From positions 248,001 to 312,000 of the forward strand of contig NZ_WBMS02000002.1 in assembly GCF_008923205.2 (NCBI RefSeq): a stretch of DNA of 64,000 nucleotides, read 5' to 3'. Of this stretch, positions 53,630 through 63,752 are shown one piece after another. Source of the DNA: Actinomadura physcomitrii (GTDB lineage: Bacteria > Actinomycetota > Actinomycetes > Streptosporangiales > Streptosporangiaceae). The position numbers and the translations under genes were made by a program. Each line of letters opens with the position of its first letter. The stretch's first letter is position 1. The notes under the pieces are model-generated. The model was not told the origin of the DNA, made no database searches, and saw nothing but the letters and a program-made list of their open reading frames with translations.

Positions 53630-54361
53630 CTAGGAGCGTTCCCGGCGGCTTTGGGGGACGCGGCGCAACCGGCGTTCGTGGGCGAGGTCGATCACGCCGG
53701 GCGGCGGAGGGCGGAAGCGGCCGCGCGCGCGGGCGCGGCGCCAGGCGAAGGACAGCGAGTAGGCGAGGACGAGCCCCGTGACGGCACCGCCCGTGGCCGT
53801 CGTCGCGTCGCGGAGCGTCATGCTCGGATTCGGCGGCTCCTCGGACGGAGGATGCCGTTCATGCGCCTTCCCCGACGCCTCGTGCGGCGGTGCGCCGCGC
53901 GGCCACTGCGGCAGCAGTCGTACTTCCCGCCTGACCAGGCTTAACGGATCCAGGTAGACGCGGCCCTTGCGCAGGCCCCAGTGCAGGCACGGCGTCGGGC
54001 AGTGGAGATGGCCGTCCTCCAGGACGCCGATGCGGGCGCCTAAGGCCACCTGGCCACCGGCCTGGACACTGGGACGGACGGGCAGGTACGTCGTGCGCAG
54101 CGGCCCGTGGTCGACGGCGACGACGCCTCGTCCGGCCAGGCTTCCGGCATAGGAGACCCGTCCGGCCCCGGCCGCGTAGACCGGCTCGCCGGGCCGTGCC
54201 GCGAGGTCGGCTCCGCGGTGGCCGGGGCCCCACGGCACGGCGGGCGGGGAGAAGGCGCGCAGGACCCGCGGGGCGGGCGGCCCCAAGGGCCATCGCCAGG
54301 CGGTCGCTCCGGGGGCGCCGGCGGTGATCGCGCAGGTGAGGAGCAGTGTGAGCAAGGTCAT
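53630..54361 (-). CDS. Secreted or membrane M23-family peptidase-like protein
   Basis: A 243-residue protein with a signal peptide (MTLLTLLLTCAITAGAPGAT) and a LytM/M23 fold with GHRGADLAARPG (metal His/Asp), VAVDHGPLRTTYLPV and CLHWGLRKG. The segment normally reading HLH is LHW, as in many actinobacterial M23 proteins. Near the C-terminus is a membrane helix (GAVTGLVLAYSLSFAW) and a basic tail. Convergent with xerC, with 14 nt between stops. It may cut peptidoglycan peptide bridges or be inactive. Confidence 0.85.
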   Translation of the reverse strand: MTLLTLLLTCAITAGAPGATAWRWPLGPPAPRVLRAFSPPAVPWGPGHRGADLAARPGEPVYAAGAGRVSYAGSLAGRGVVAVDHGPLRTTYLPVRPSVQAGGQVALGARIGVLEDGHLHCPTPCLHWGLRKGRVYLDPLSLVRREVRLLPQWPRGAPPHEASGKAHERHPPSEEPPNPSMTLRDATTATGGAVTGLVLAYSLSFAWRRARARGRFRPPPPGVIDLAHERRLRRVPQSRRERS

Positions 54362-54436
54362 GCCAGGAGCCTGCCGCCCCGCGGGCCCGGCCGTCGAGCA
54401 GGTGCGCCAACTGTGGATAACCGCTCGGTCCGTTGA

Positions 54437-54466
54437 TTCACGGGGGCGTCCGCGCCCTGATAATCT
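54437..54466 (+). promoter_or_regulatory. Candidate rpsB promoter
   Basis: TTCACG (54437-54442) and TAATCT (54461-54466) are 18 nt apart; GATAAT at 54459-54464 is an overlapping alternative -10. This leaves about 290 nt of 5' UTR. Confidence 0.5.
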
Positions 54467-54566
54467 GTAGACGTGCCCGTAAGGACACCGGCCAGGGCCA
54501 GGCCGTCGCCGATCCGCCGTCAGGCGGGGAGGCGGGAAGCCGCTCACGGCGAGCGGAGAGGTCACG

Positions 54567-54616
54567 GATCCGGGGAGGGTTCCGGATCACAGCCGCCAGG
54601 GGCGTCCCGGCGGCTG
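54567..54616 (+). promoter_or_regulatory. Two stem-loops in the rpsB leader
   Basis: First GATCCGG/CCGGATC (54567-54588), then CAGCCGCC/GGCGGCTG (54590-54616) followed by ATTTC. The pair resembles an S2-binding or attenuator structure, as expected for S2 autoregulation. Confidence 0.5.
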
Positions 54617-54757
54617 ATTTCACGCGTCCGCATGCCACCGAAGACATGGTGGGGCGCCGCCCCTCGGTCCGTCGCCGCGGCGACGGTGGGGCGATGCCCG
54701 GGCGCAGGGCGACAACCAAATGCGGCCCGGCAGGGCCAGAGAAGGAGAACACGGGCA

Positions 54758-55669
54758 ATGGCACCCGTCGTCACCATGCGGCAGCTCCTTGAGAGCGGCG
54801 TCCACTTCGGCCACCAGACCCGCCGGTGGAACCCGAAGATGAAGCGCTTCATCCTCACCGAGCGCAACGGCATCTACATCATCGACCTGCAGCAGTCGCT
54901 GTCCTACATCGACCGCGCCTTCGAGTTCGTCAAGGCCACGGTCGCGCACGGCGGCACGATCCTGTTCGTCGGCACCAAGAAGCAGGCCCAGGAGTCCATC
55001 GCCGAGCAGGCGACCCGCGTCGGCATGCCCTACGTCAACCAGCGCTGGCTGGGCGGCATGCTGACCAACTTCTCCACCGTCCACAAGCGGCTCACCCGGC
55101 TCAAGGAGCTGGAGGAGATCAACTACGACGACGTGGCCGGCTCCGGCATGACCAAGAAGGAGCTCCTCGGCCTGCGCCGTGAGAAGGACAAGCTGGAGCG
55201 CACCCTCGGCGGTATCCGCGACATGGCGAAGGTCCCGAGCGCCATCTGGATCGTGGACACCAAGAAGGAGCACATCGCGGTCAACGAGGCCAAGAAGCTC
55301 GGCATCCCGGTCGTGGCCATCCTCGACACCAACTGCGACCCCGACGAGGTCGACTACCCGGTCCCCGGCAACGACGACGCCATCCGCAGTGTCAGCCTGC
55401 TGACCCGCGTCGTCGCCGACTCGGTCGCCGACGGTCTCCTCGCGCGCGCGGGCGCCGCGTCCGGCGGCGACGAGAAGCCGGCCGAGGGCGCCGCCTCCGG
55501 TGCCGCCGAGCCGCTGGCCGAGTGGGAGCGCGACCTGCTGGTGAACAAGCAGGCCGAGGGCGAGGCCGCCGCTCCGGCCGACGCGCCCGCCGAGGCCGCG
55601 CCGTCCGCTGAGGCCCCGGCCGAGACCGAGGCGCCGGCCGACACCCCCGCCGAGGGCCAGCAGGCTTGA
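54758..55669 (+). CDS. rpsB: 30S ribosomal protein S2
   Basis: [53 protein letters not shown] and [17 protein letters not shown] are diagnostic of S2. The protein is 303 residues due to an Ala/Glu/Pro-rich C-terminal extension (after residue about 245) common in this phylum. ATG 54758 follows GAAGGAGAA. Confidence 0.97.
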   Translation: MAPVVTMRQLLESGVHFGHQTRRWNPKMKRFILTERNGIYIIDLQQSLSYIDRAFEFVKATVAHGGTILFVGTKKQAQESIAEQATRVGMPYVNQRWLGGMLTNFSTVHKRLTRLKELEEINYDDVAGSGMTKKELLGLRREKDKLERTLGGIRDMAKVPSAIWIVDTKKEHIAVNEAKKLGIPVVAILDTNCDPDEVDYPVPGNDDAIRSVSLLTRVVADSVADGLLARAGAASGGDEKPAEGAASGAAEPLAEWERDLLVNKQAEGEAAAPADAPAEAAPSAEAPAETEAPADTPAEGQQA

Positions 55670-55674
55670 TCCCG

Positions 55675-55711
55675 CGGTCCCGGCGGCGTCGCGACGACGC
55701 CGCCGGGACCG
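55675..55711 (+). terminator. Strong hairpin between rpsB and tsf
   Basis: Perfect 17-bp arms CGGTCCCGGCGGCGTCG and complement with a 3-nt loop, 5 nt after the rpsB stop. It could reduce tsf transcription relative to rpsB or protect the rpsB mRNA. Confidence 0.75.
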
Positions 55712-55752
55712 TCGCGGGTCCACGACCAACGACGAGAGAAGCGAAGAGAACG

Positions 55753-56589
55753 ATGGCCAACTTCACCGCCGCTGACGTCAAGCGGCTTCGCGACCTGACC
55801 GGCTCCGGCATGATGGCCGTAAAGAACGCCCTGACCGAGGCGGACGGCGACTTCGAGAAGGCCACGGAGCTGCTGCGCCTCAAGGGCGCCAAGGACGTCG
55901 GCAAGCGCGCCGAGCGCACCGCCGCCAACGGCCTGGTCGCCGAGCACTTCAACGGCTCGGGCGACGGCGCGCTGCTGGAGCTCAACTGCGAGACCGACTT
56001 CGTCGCCAAGAACGAGCAGTTCATCGAGCTGGCGAACCGGCTGGTCGAGTTCGCGGCGGGCAGCGGCGCGGCGGACGCGGCGGCCCTGCTCGGCGCCGAG
56101 ATCGAGGCCGGCAAGACCGTCCAGGCCTTGATCGAGGAGAACAGCGCCAAGATCGGCGAGAAGCTGGAGCTGCGCCGCTTCGCCCACTACCAGGGCGCCT
56201 ACGTGGCCAGCTACCTGCACAAGTCCGACCCGTCCCTGCCGCCGACCACCGGCGTGCTGGTCGAGCTGGACAAGGAGAACGCCGAGGTCGCCAAGGACGT
56301 CGCGCAGCAGATCGCGGCGATGGCGCCCAAGTACCTCACCCGCGAGGAGATCCCCGCCGAGGTGGTCGAGAAGGAGCGGGCGCTCGCCGAGCAGCTCACC
56401 CGTGACGAGGGCAAGCCCGAGCAGGCCATCCCGAAGATCGTCGAGGGCCGGGTGAACGCCTACTTCCGCGACTTCGTGCTGGTGGAGCAGGCGTTCGTGA
56501 AGGACGGCAAGAAGACCATCGCCAAGGTCCTGGACGAGGCCGGCGTGAAGGTCGTGCGCTTCGCCCGGTTCAAGGTGGGGCAGGCGTAA
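55753..56589 (+). CDS. tsf: Elongation factor Ts
   Basis: A 278-residue nucleotide exchange factor for EF-Tu. [21 protein letters not shown], the UBA-like N-terminus and [14 protein letters not shown] are diagnostic. ATG 55753. Second gene of rpsB-tsf; pyrH and frr follow in the classical order. Confidence 0.97.
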   Translation: MANFTAADVKRLRDLTGSGMMAVKNALTEADGDFEKATELLRLKGAKDVGKRAERTAANGLVAEHFNGSGDGALLELNCETDFVAKNEQFIELANRLVEFAAGSGAADAAALLGAEIEAGKTVQALIEENSAKIGEKLELRRFAHYQGAYVASYLHKSDPSLPPTTGVLVELDKENAEVAKDVAQQIAAMAPKYLTREEIPAEVVEKERALAEQLTRDEGKPEQAIPKIVEGRVNAYFRDFVLVEQAFVKDGKKTIAKVLDEAGVKVVRFARFKVGQA

Positions 56590-56606
56590 GGGCACCCTGG
56601 AGATAG

Positions 56607-57425
<819 letters not shown>

Positions 57426-57476
57426 CCGCTGCCCGGAACGCGGTGCCAGGGCCGACCAGATGACATGGGAGTCACA

Positions 57477-58034
57477 GTGATCGACGAGACCCTCCTCGAA
57501 GCCGAGGAGAAGATGGAGAAGGCGGTCGCGGTCGCCAAGGAGGACTTCCAGGCCATCCGCACCGGCCGGGTCACCCCCGCCATGTTCAACAAGATCACCG
57601 CTGAGTACTACGGCACGCCGACGCCGGTCAACCAGCTGGCGTCGTTCACGCTGCCGGAGCCGCGGATGGTCATCGTGCAGGTGTTCGACAAGTCGTCCAT
57701 GCAGGCCGTGGAGAAGGCGATCCGCGACAGCGACCTGGGCGTGAACCCCACCAACGACGGCAACGTCATCCGGGTGGTCTTCCCCGAGCTGTCGGAGGAG
57801 CGCCGCAAGGACTTCATCAAGGTCGCCGGCACCAAGGCCGAGGACAGCAAGATCTCCATCCGCAACATCCGGCGGCGCGCCAAGGACACCCTCGACAAGC
57901 TCGCCAAGGACGGCGAGGTCGGCGAGGACGACGTGCGGCGTGCGGAGAAGGAGCTCGACGACACCACGCACAGGTACGTGGCGCAGATCGACGAGCTGCT
58001 CGAGCACAAGAAGGCCGAACTGCTCGAAGTGTGA
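57477..58034 (+). CDS. frr: Ribosome recycling factor
   Basis: A factor that splits post-termination ribosomes with EF-G. From GTG 57477 the protein is 185 residues, the standard RRF length. ATG 57465 is in frame but has a poor ribosome site, whereas GGGAG lies 5 nt before GTG 57477. [21 protein letters not shown] and the C-terminal [19 protein letters not shown] are characteristic. Confidence 0.96.
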   Translation: MIDETLLEAEEKMEKAVAVAKEDFQAIRTGRVTPAMFNKITAEYYGTPTPVNQLASFTLPEPRMVIVQVFDKSSMQAVEKAIRDSDLGVNPTNDGNVIRVVFPELSEERRKDFIKVAGTKAEDSKISIRNIRRRAKDTLDKLAKDGEVGEDDVRRAEKELDDTTHRYVAQIDELLEHKKAELLEV

Positions 58035-59074
58035 TGGGATTCGACGACGCCGGGGAGCCCTCGGGCTCCCCGGATGAGCCGGAGGTCGACATGCCCGGCC
58101 CACCCCCGGGAGAAGCTCTGGACTCGCCCTCCGGCGAGGCGCCGGACACCCCCGCAGGCACCGCCGCCGAAGACGCGGCGCCCTCCGGCGCGACACCCGT
58201 GACGGGCGCGCGCGCTGAACCCGAAGGGGAACCGCCCCAGGGTCCGCCCGACGGCGGACGCCAGAGCAGGACCGGCAGGAACCTGCCGATGGCCATCGGA
58301 GTGGGCGTCGCCCTCGGGGCGCTTGTATTGCTGTCGCTCTACACGGTCAAGCCGATCTTCCTGGCCGTGATGGTGGTCTTCCTCTTCCTCGGCATGCGTG
58401 AGCTGACGGACGCCTTCAAGTCGCGCGGCATCGGGGTTCCGTTCATCCCGCTGGCCACCGGCATGGTGGCCACCCCCGTCGTGTCCTATGTGTGGGGGCC
58501 CACCGCGGTGGTCGCGGCGGTGTCGCTCACCGTGCTCAGCATGATGCTGATCCGGATGAGCGAGGGCGCGGACGGCTACGTCCGGGACGTCAGCGCGGGC
58601 GCGTTCGTCACCGGGTACCTGGTGCTGATGGGCGGGATCGTCGCGCTGCTCATGCGCCCGGGCGACGGTGACGACCGCACCGTCATCTTCATCGCGACCA
58701 CGGTGGCCAGCGACATCGGCGGCTACTTCGCCGGCACGTTCCTCGGCAGGCACAAGCTCGCCCCCACGATCAGCCCGAAGAAGACGTGGGAGGGCGTCAC
58801 CGGCTCCGCGATCACCTGCATGATCGTCGGCGGCTGGCTGGTGTGGTGGCTGCTGGACGGCGGGCACCCCTGGCAGGGCGCGCTGGTCGGCCTGGCCGCC
58901 GTGGTGACCGCGACCGGCGGCGACCTCATCGAGTCGATGATCAAGCGGGATCTCGGCATCAAGGACATGGGAACGCTCCTGCCGGGCCACGGCGGGGTCA
59001 TGGACCGCCTCGACTCGCTGGTCGCGACCGCCCCCGTGGTGTGGCTGCTGCTGGAGCTGTTCGTCCCCAGCTAG
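58034..59074 (+). CDS. cdsA: Phosphatidate cytidylyltransferase
   Basis: A membrane enzyme making CDP-diacylglycerol. About 85 residues of Pro/Glu/Gly-rich N-terminal extension precede seven or eight helices; the signature SMIKRDLGIKDMGTLLPGHG followed by GVMDR is intact. ATG 58034 overlaps the frr stop; GTG 58031 is an alternative. 346 residues. Confidence 0.95.
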   Translation: MGFDDAGEPSGSPDEPEVDMPGPPPGEALDSPSGEAPDTPAGTAAEDAAPSGATPVTGARAEPEGEPPQGPPDGGRQSRTGRNLPMAIGVGVALGALVLLSLYTVKPIFLAVMVVFLFLGMRELTDAFKSRGIGVPFIPLATGMVATPVVSYVWGPTAVVAAVSLTVLSMMLIRMSEGADGYVRDVSAGAFVTGYLVLMGGIVALLMRPGDGDDRTVIFIATTVASDIGGYFAGTFLGRHKLAPTISPKKTWEGVTGSAITCMIVGGWLVWWLLDGGHPWQGALVGLAAVVTATGGDLIESMIKRDLGIKDMGTLLPGHGGVMDRLDSLVATAPVVWLLLELFVPS

Positions 59075-59128
59075 ACCCCACCCCTGAGCGGCCCTGGGAA
59101 GCGAAGGGGGCCGGGGCCGTCTCGCCGG

Positions 59129-60274
59129 CTAGGAGACGACCCAGGAGCGGCCCTGCTGCCCCAGACGCCGGATGAGCGCGTCCGAGCCCTCGCTCTTGGC
59201 GTACCGGTGCTCCTCACCGGTGATGGGGACGAGCCACAGCCACCGGACGGGATCGCCCTGCACGGTCAGCCCGGTGAGGGCGGGCGCCTCCGGTCCGGCC
59301 AGCCGGGTGGGATCGTCCAGAAGGAGCACGCCCTCCCACGCGCTGTCGCCGCTTCCCAGAGGGAACGTGCGGGCCTCGTGGTACCACTTGACCACGTCGC
59401 CCGGGGCGAACCAGGTCACCGACCGCCACGGGTACTGGGCGAGCCACGGGAAGATGCTTCCCGCGCGCTGGCTGGGAAGCGTGCTCGCCACAGCGAGCTC
59501 TATGCGGGCGTACGGGGCGACGTCGTCCTCGTACAGCTCGACGGTGGGCATCCGCTGGCGGCTCATCCCGACCGAGCTGAGCACGGTGAAATCGCGCTTC
59601 CCGCTAGCGGGACGCTCAGTCACGCCCACAGTGGGTGAGGTGCCGGCCTTGCCTCCGGCGAGCTGGCGTCCCACGTCGTGCCAGTAGTGGCCACCGGGGC
59701 CCAGCCGCTGCAGCAGGTGACCCAAGACCGACTGCTGGAACTCCGCCCACGAGCCGTCGGCACGGCACATCTTCCAATGCTCGCGCGCGCGCTCTATGCG
59801 GGGGCCGAACTCCGCGATCTCCTCCTCCATCGGGAAGGCGAACGGGCTCTGCCGGGTCGCGTCGCGCGCGTAGCCGGGGATGCCGCGGCCCATGTCCGAC
59901 CAGCCCGGGATCACGAACAGCGGGTCGCCCGCCTCCAGCACGGCGACACCGTCGCCCTCCTCGAACCACACCGCCTCGAGGGCGGAGACGTCGACGGCCT
60001 CGCGTCCCCGCGGGTGGGCGACATGGGACTCCGGCAGCAGCGGCGCGCCGCCCGCCTCCAGCCGCGCCCGGTCCAGCGACGCCGGGGCCTTACTGTGGTT
60101 GGCGACCCAGACGGCTCCGATCACCGAATCCCGCGCGTCCCGCAGGTAGGCCGAGGTCACCTCGCCGTCGGACTCGACGACGAGCCTCCGGCTGCCGTAC
60201 GGGCTGGCCTCGGCGTGGACGATCGTGGCGGCGGGGCTCCTGGGCGAAGCGGCACCCCTGCGCAAAACCGACAT
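59129..60274 (-). CDS. Protein with C-terminal suppressor-of-fused (SUFU) domain
   Basis: A 381-residue protein. The C-terminal half (from about residue 205) has [13 protein letters not shown], the [10 protein letters not shown] block, LLLDDP and [16 protein letters not shown], matching the bacterial SUFU domain (PF05076 type). The N-terminal 200 residues contain a [20 protein letters not shown] section and are not recognised. Bacterial SUFU proteins are often immunity proteins of polymorphic toxins, but no toxin is next to it. ATG 60274 follows TAAGGT by 7 nt, so leaderless. Divergent from rlmN. Confidence 0.8.
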   Translation of the reverse strand: MSVLRRGAASPRSPAATIVHAEASPYGSRRLVVESDGEVTSAYLRDARDSVIGAVWVANHSKAPASLDRARLEAGGAPLLPESHVAHPRGREAVDVSALEAVWFEEGDGVAVLEAGDPLFVIPGWSDMGRGIPGYARDATRQSPFAFPMEEEIAEFGPRIERAREHWKMCRADGSWAEFQQSVLGHLLQRLGPGGHYWHDVGRQLAGGKAGTSPTVGVTERPASGKRDFTVLSSVGMSRQRMPTVELYEDDVAPYARIELAVASTLPSQRAGSIFPWLAQYPWRSVTWFAPGDVVKWYHEARTFPLGSGDSAWEGVLLLDDPTRLAGPEAPALTGLTVQGDPVRWLWLVPITGEEHRYAKSEGSDALIRRLGQQGRSWVVS

Positions 60275-60281
60275 GATCGAG

Positions 60282-60287
60282 ACCTTA
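60282..60287 (-). promoter_or_regulatory. -10 box of the leaderless SUFU-domain gene
   Basis: TAAGGT on the minus strand, 7 nt before ATG 60274. Confidence 0.5.
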
Positions 60288-60409
60288 GTCGCAGACGAGG
60301 TCATGTGCAGCGATGTCGTGACGCCCGCTCAAAGGCCGTTTCGCATCCGGAAGAGGCGTCCGTTCGGGCGGACGAGGCATCGGCAGGTGTTTGCGACACT
60401 GGAGGGACC

Positions 60410-61558
60410 ATGTCTGCCACCACCGAGCCCGCCACCGCGGGCGCCGCGCCCAAGAAGACCCCGGCGAAGCTCGTCTTCGCCGCGCCGCGGCGCGGCAAGC
60501 CGCCCCGGCACCTGGCCGACCTCACGCGGGCCGAGCGCCGCGAGGCGGTCGCGGAGCTGGGGGAGAAGCCGTTCCGGGCCGACCAGCTGTCGCGGCACTA
60601 CTTCGCCCGGCTCGTGGACGACCCGGCGAAGATGACCGACCTGCCGGCCGCCGTGCGCGAGCGCCTGGTGTCCGAGCTGCTGCCCTCGCTGCTCACCCCG
60701 GTACGCGAGCTGGACTGCGACGGCGGCAGGACGCTGAAGACGGTCTGGAAGGCGTTCGACGGGGTCCTGTTCGAGTCGGTGCTGATGCGGTACCCGGACC
60801 GGGCCACGATGTGCGTCTCGTCGCAGGCGGGCTGCGGCATGAACTGCCCGTTCTGCGCCACGGGCCAGGCCGGTCTCACCCGCAACCTCTCCACGGCCGA
60901 GATCGTGGAGCAGGTCGCGGCGGGCGCGCGCGCGATGGCGCGCGGGCGTATCCCCGGCGGCCCTGGGCGCGTCTCCAACATCGTCTTCATGGGCATGGGG
61001 GAGCCGCTCGCGAACTACAAGGCCGTGATCGGCGCGGTCCACCGCATCACCGATCCGGCACCGGCGGGCCTGGGGATCTCCCAGCGCTCCGTCACCGTGT
61101 CCACGGTCGGCCTCGTCCCGGCCATAGAGAAGCTGGCCGCGGAGGACATGTCGGTACGGCTCGCGGTATCGCTGCACGCGCCCGACGACGAGCTCCGCGA
61201 CGACCTCGTGCCGATCAACAACCGGTGGAAGGTCGCCGAGGTCCTGGACGCCGCGTGGGCCTACGCCGAGCGCAGCGGGCGCCGCGTCTCGATCGAGTAC
61301 GCGCTCATCAAGGACGTCAACGACCAGGCCTGGCGGGCCGATCTTCTCGGCAGGCTCTTGCGCGGCCACCTCGTACACGTCAATCTGATCCCGTTGAATC
61401 CGACGCCGGGGTCCAAGTGGACCGCCTCGCGGCCGGAGGACGAGCGCGAGTTCGTCCGCCGCCTGGAGGCCCACGGGGTCCCGGTCACGGTGCGCGACAC
61501 TCGGGGCAGGGAGATCGACGGGGCCTGCGGGCAGCTGGCCGCGGCGACGAAGGACTGA
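60410..61558 (+). CDS. rlmN: Dual-specificity rRNA/tRNA adenine-C2 methyltransferase
   Basis: A 382-residue radical SAM enzyme methylating A2503 of 23S rRNA and A37 of some tRNAs. The cluster motif is [41 protein letters not shown] and NPTPGSKW are present, and the C-terminal [15 protein letters not shown] contains the second essential Cys. ATG 60410 follows GGAGGGA. Placement after cdsA is usual in actinobacteria. Confidence 0.96.
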   Translation: MSATTEPATAGAAPKKTPAKLVFAAPRRGKPPRHLADLTRAERREAVAELGEKPFRADQLSRHYFARLVDDPAKMTDLPAAVRERLVSELLPSLLTPVRELDCDGGRTLKTVWKAFDGVLFESVLMRYPDRATMCVSSQAGCGMNCPFCATGQAGLTRNLSTAEIVEQVAAGARAMARGRIPGGPGRVSNIVFMGMGEPLANYKAVIGAVHRITDPAPAGLGISQRSVTVSTVGLVPAIEKLAAEDMSVRLAVSLHAPDDELRDDLVPINNRWKVAEVLDAAWAYAERSGRRVSIEYALIKDVNDQAWRADLLGRLLRGHLVHVNLIPLNPTPGSKWTASRPEDEREFVRRLEAHGVPVTVRDTRGREIDGACGQLAAATKD

Positions 61559-61615
61559 GCGCGCCGGCGGCGCCCCCGGGCCCCGCGGGCGCGGGAACGA
61601 GGGCTGAGGAGCACG

Positions 61616-62125
61616 GTGGCGCTCATGAGCACGCGGCTGCCGGTGGCGTTGCGGGGCTACGACCGGACCCAGGTGGACGGCCTCCTCGAACGGATCTCGG
61701 GTGCGCTGAACGGCGGGCCGCCGATGTCCGCGGACGAGGTGCGGACGGCGCGTTTCGACGTCGTCCTGCGCGGCTACGACCGCCGCGCGGTGGACGACCT
61801 GGTGCGCGAGTGCATCAGGGAACTGGAGATGAAGGCGCCGATCGCCCAGCGTCCCGCCCGCTCCCGGGCGAACCCGGCCTGGTTGATCAACTGGATCCAG
61901 AACGCCAGGTTCGCCGGCTCGGGCATGCACCCCGGCTATGACGTCCGGGACGTCGACGCGTTCCTCGACCGCGTCATCGCCGGGCTGCGCGGCTCGGTCC
62001 CGCCGGTGTCGGCGCGGGACGTCCGGGAGAGCGCGTTCCGCGTCGTCCGGCTGGGCCCGGGCTACGACGAGCAGGAGGTCGACCGCTTCCTCACCCAGCT
62101 CGCCGGAGCCATCGAAGGCCGCTGA
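61616..62125 (+). CDS. DivIVA-motif repeat protein
   Basis: A 169-residue protein with four copies of a GYD-x(2,3)-VD segment (ALRGYDRTQVDGLLERI, VLRGYDRRAVDDLVREC, MHPGYDVRDVDAFLDRV, LGPGYDEQEVDRFLTQL), the short motif that begins DivIVA domains. It lacks a long coiled coil. GTG 61616 follows GAGGAG; ATG 61625 is possible. It is found in many actinobacteria near cdsA/rlmN/dxr. Role unknown, possibly septal or polar. Confidence 0.85.
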   Translation: MALMSTRLPVALRGYDRTQVDGLLERISGALNGGPPMSADEVRTARFDVVLRGYDRRAVDDLVRECIRELEMKAPIAQRPARSRANPAWLINWIQNARFAGSGMHPGYDVRDVDAFLDRVIAGLRGSVPPVSARDVRESAFRVVRLGPGYDEQEVDRFLTQLAGAIEGR

Positions 62126-62204
62126 GAACGATCGCGCCCGCGGAGTTATCCACATTTTCGCCTCGGGGTGGTGAGCGCCGCCGCCGGCCAGCAGGCTTCG
62201 GGGC

Positions 62205-63032
62205 ATGGACGACTTCGACGCGCAGCGCCGCCGGCTGACCTCCTTCCTCGGCCTGCTGTTCGCTCCCGAGATCATCGCGATCCTGCTGTCCCTGGCCCGG
62301 CCCGCGGTGCGGCTCGGCGCCGCCGCCGGCGGTGTGCCGGTCAGGCTGGGCGGTGCGCCGCTGCTGCCCGCCGCGGCGGCGTGGCCCGTCTGGAGGGGCC
62401 GCCCGCTCGACTTCCTGGGCGCCGTCGACTTCTCCGACCTGGCCGTCCTCGGGACGATCCCCGGTCTTCCCCGTGCCGGCACGGCCGCCTTCTACTACGC
62501 CAGCGAGACCCCTCGGCCGTGGGGCGACGCGTCCGGGCAGCGGGACGGATGGCGCGTGTTCACCGGCGTCCTGCATCCCGCGGAACCGCCGCCCGGTGCC
62601 GTCTCCTATCCGCCGGCCGAGCTGGACGCCGCTCCGTTCCTGTCCCTGCCCTCACCGCAGGAGCCGGTCGTACGGCGGGTGGAGCGCGTCCACCGCGGCT
62701 TCCTGGCCGAGTACGAGCAGCTGCACGCCGTCTGGTCGAGGCACGTCACGCCCGAGGCCCCCGCTCATCAGCTGGGGGGCTGGCCCGACCTCGTCCAGCG
62801 GCCGGTCGGCCCCGACTGCCTGTACGCCTCCACCGGCCGTCCGCTGGAGACCCTCGATGCCCCGGACCTGTCGCCCGGCGACCTGGCGGCCGCCGACGAC
62901 TGGCGCCTGCTGCTCCAGCTCGACTCCGACCACCGTCTCGGGTGGTACTGGGGTGATCCGGGCCGCGTCTACTTCTGCTCCCGCCGCAGCGACCCCCTGG
63001 AGCGGGCATGGCTGACCGTCCAAGCGGCATGA
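62205..63032 (+). CDS. DUF1963 (YwqG-like) protein
   Basis: A 275-residue protein with VPVRLGGAPLLPAAAAWPVW, PLDFLGAVDFSDL, HQLGGWPDLVQRPVG, WRLLLQLDSD and WYWGDPGRVYFC, the block pattern of DUF1963/YwqG. No function is established. ATG 62205. Confidence 0.85.
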   Translation: MDDFDAQRRRLTSFLGLLFAPEIIAILLSLARPAVRLGAAAGGVPVRLGGAPLLPAAAAWPVWRGRPLDFLGAVDFSDLAVLGTIPGLPRAGTAAFYYASETPRPWGDASGQRDGWRVFTGVLHPAEPPPGAVSYPPAELDAAPFLSLPSPQEPVVRRVERVHRGFLAEYEQLHAVWSRHVTPEAPAHQLGGWPDLVQRPVGPDCLYASTGRPLETLDAPDLSPGDLAAADDWRLLLQLDSDHRLGWYWGDPGRVYFCSRRSDPLERAWLTVQAA

Positions 63033-63053
63033 CCTCTGGAGGAACCGTGCGAC

Positions 63054-63752
63054 TCAGTGACGCAGCCGGGCGGCGAACGCGTACGCGGCGCCCACGACGG
63101 CCGACCAGAGCGCCAGGTGCAGCACCAGGCCGGGGAAGTCCGCGAGGAAGCGGTCCGGGCCGTCGTGCGCCGCCCGCAGCCATCCGGTCATCGGAACGGA
63201 GAGCCAGGAGAGCCGGCCGAGGCCCAGCAGGATGGCGGCCGTCGCGCCGCCGAGCAGCGCCAGCAGCGACACCCCCGGATCCGGGATGACCGCGCGGCTC
63301 GTCCAGGCGCCGAGCAGCGTACCGGCGAGCGCCACCGGGACGCTCAGCGCACACCCGGCGAGTATCGCCCGCCCTGGCGCACCTACCTGCAGCGCCTGCA
63401 CGAGAGGAATGGCGAGCACGATGACGCCCAAGCACAAGTTCACGCCGTATGCGGCGATCAATCCCGCCCACGTGGGCGTCCACCGATGCCGCGCCGCGGT
63501 CGCCGACAGCGCCCGCTGCTCGTCGGGCTGCGTGTCCAGCAGCGCCCGCGCCGTCCACGCCCAGATCGGGAACATGAACGCCGCCACGTCGCCGAAGGAG
63601 CCGACGGAGAGCTCGACCCGCTCCGGCCCGCCCGGGCCCTGGAAGAGCACGAGCACCATGACGAGCGCCACGACGATCACCGGATGCATGACGCGCAGCG
63701 AACGCACGTACCCCTCGACCTGGAACCGCGCCAGCGCGATCACAACCCCCAC
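63054..63752 (-). CDS. Integral membrane protein, ABC-2-like
   Basis: A 232-residue protein with about six membrane helices (for example HPVIVVALVMVLVLFQG, GVNLCLGVIVLAIPLVQAL, LLALLGGATAAILLGLG). It resembles permease subunits of small ABC transporters. GTG 63752 would overlap a frame reaching from the window edge, where an ATPase gene might be expected; the edge sequence itself is not recognisable. Confidence 0.65.
   Translation of the reverse strand: MGVVIALARFQVEGYVRSLRVMHPVIVVALVMVLVLFQGPGGPERVELSVGSFGDVAAFMFPIWAWTARALLDTQPDEQRALSATAARHRWTPTWAGLIAAYGVNLCLGVIVLAIPLVQALQVGAPGRAILAGCALSVPVALAGTLLGAWTSRAVIPDPGVSLLALLGGATAAILLGLGRLSWLSVPMTGWLRAAHDGPDRFLADFPGLVLHLALWSAVVGAAYAFAARLRH

Larger units (their letters stand above)
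54362..54757. other. Long 5' region of rpsB
   Basis: 396 nt holding, in order, a DnaA-box-like TGTGGATAA (54412-54420), the rpsB promoter and two consecutive stem-loops. It looks like a structured mRNA leader. No coding frame with a ribosome site other than rpsB. Confidence 0.6.
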
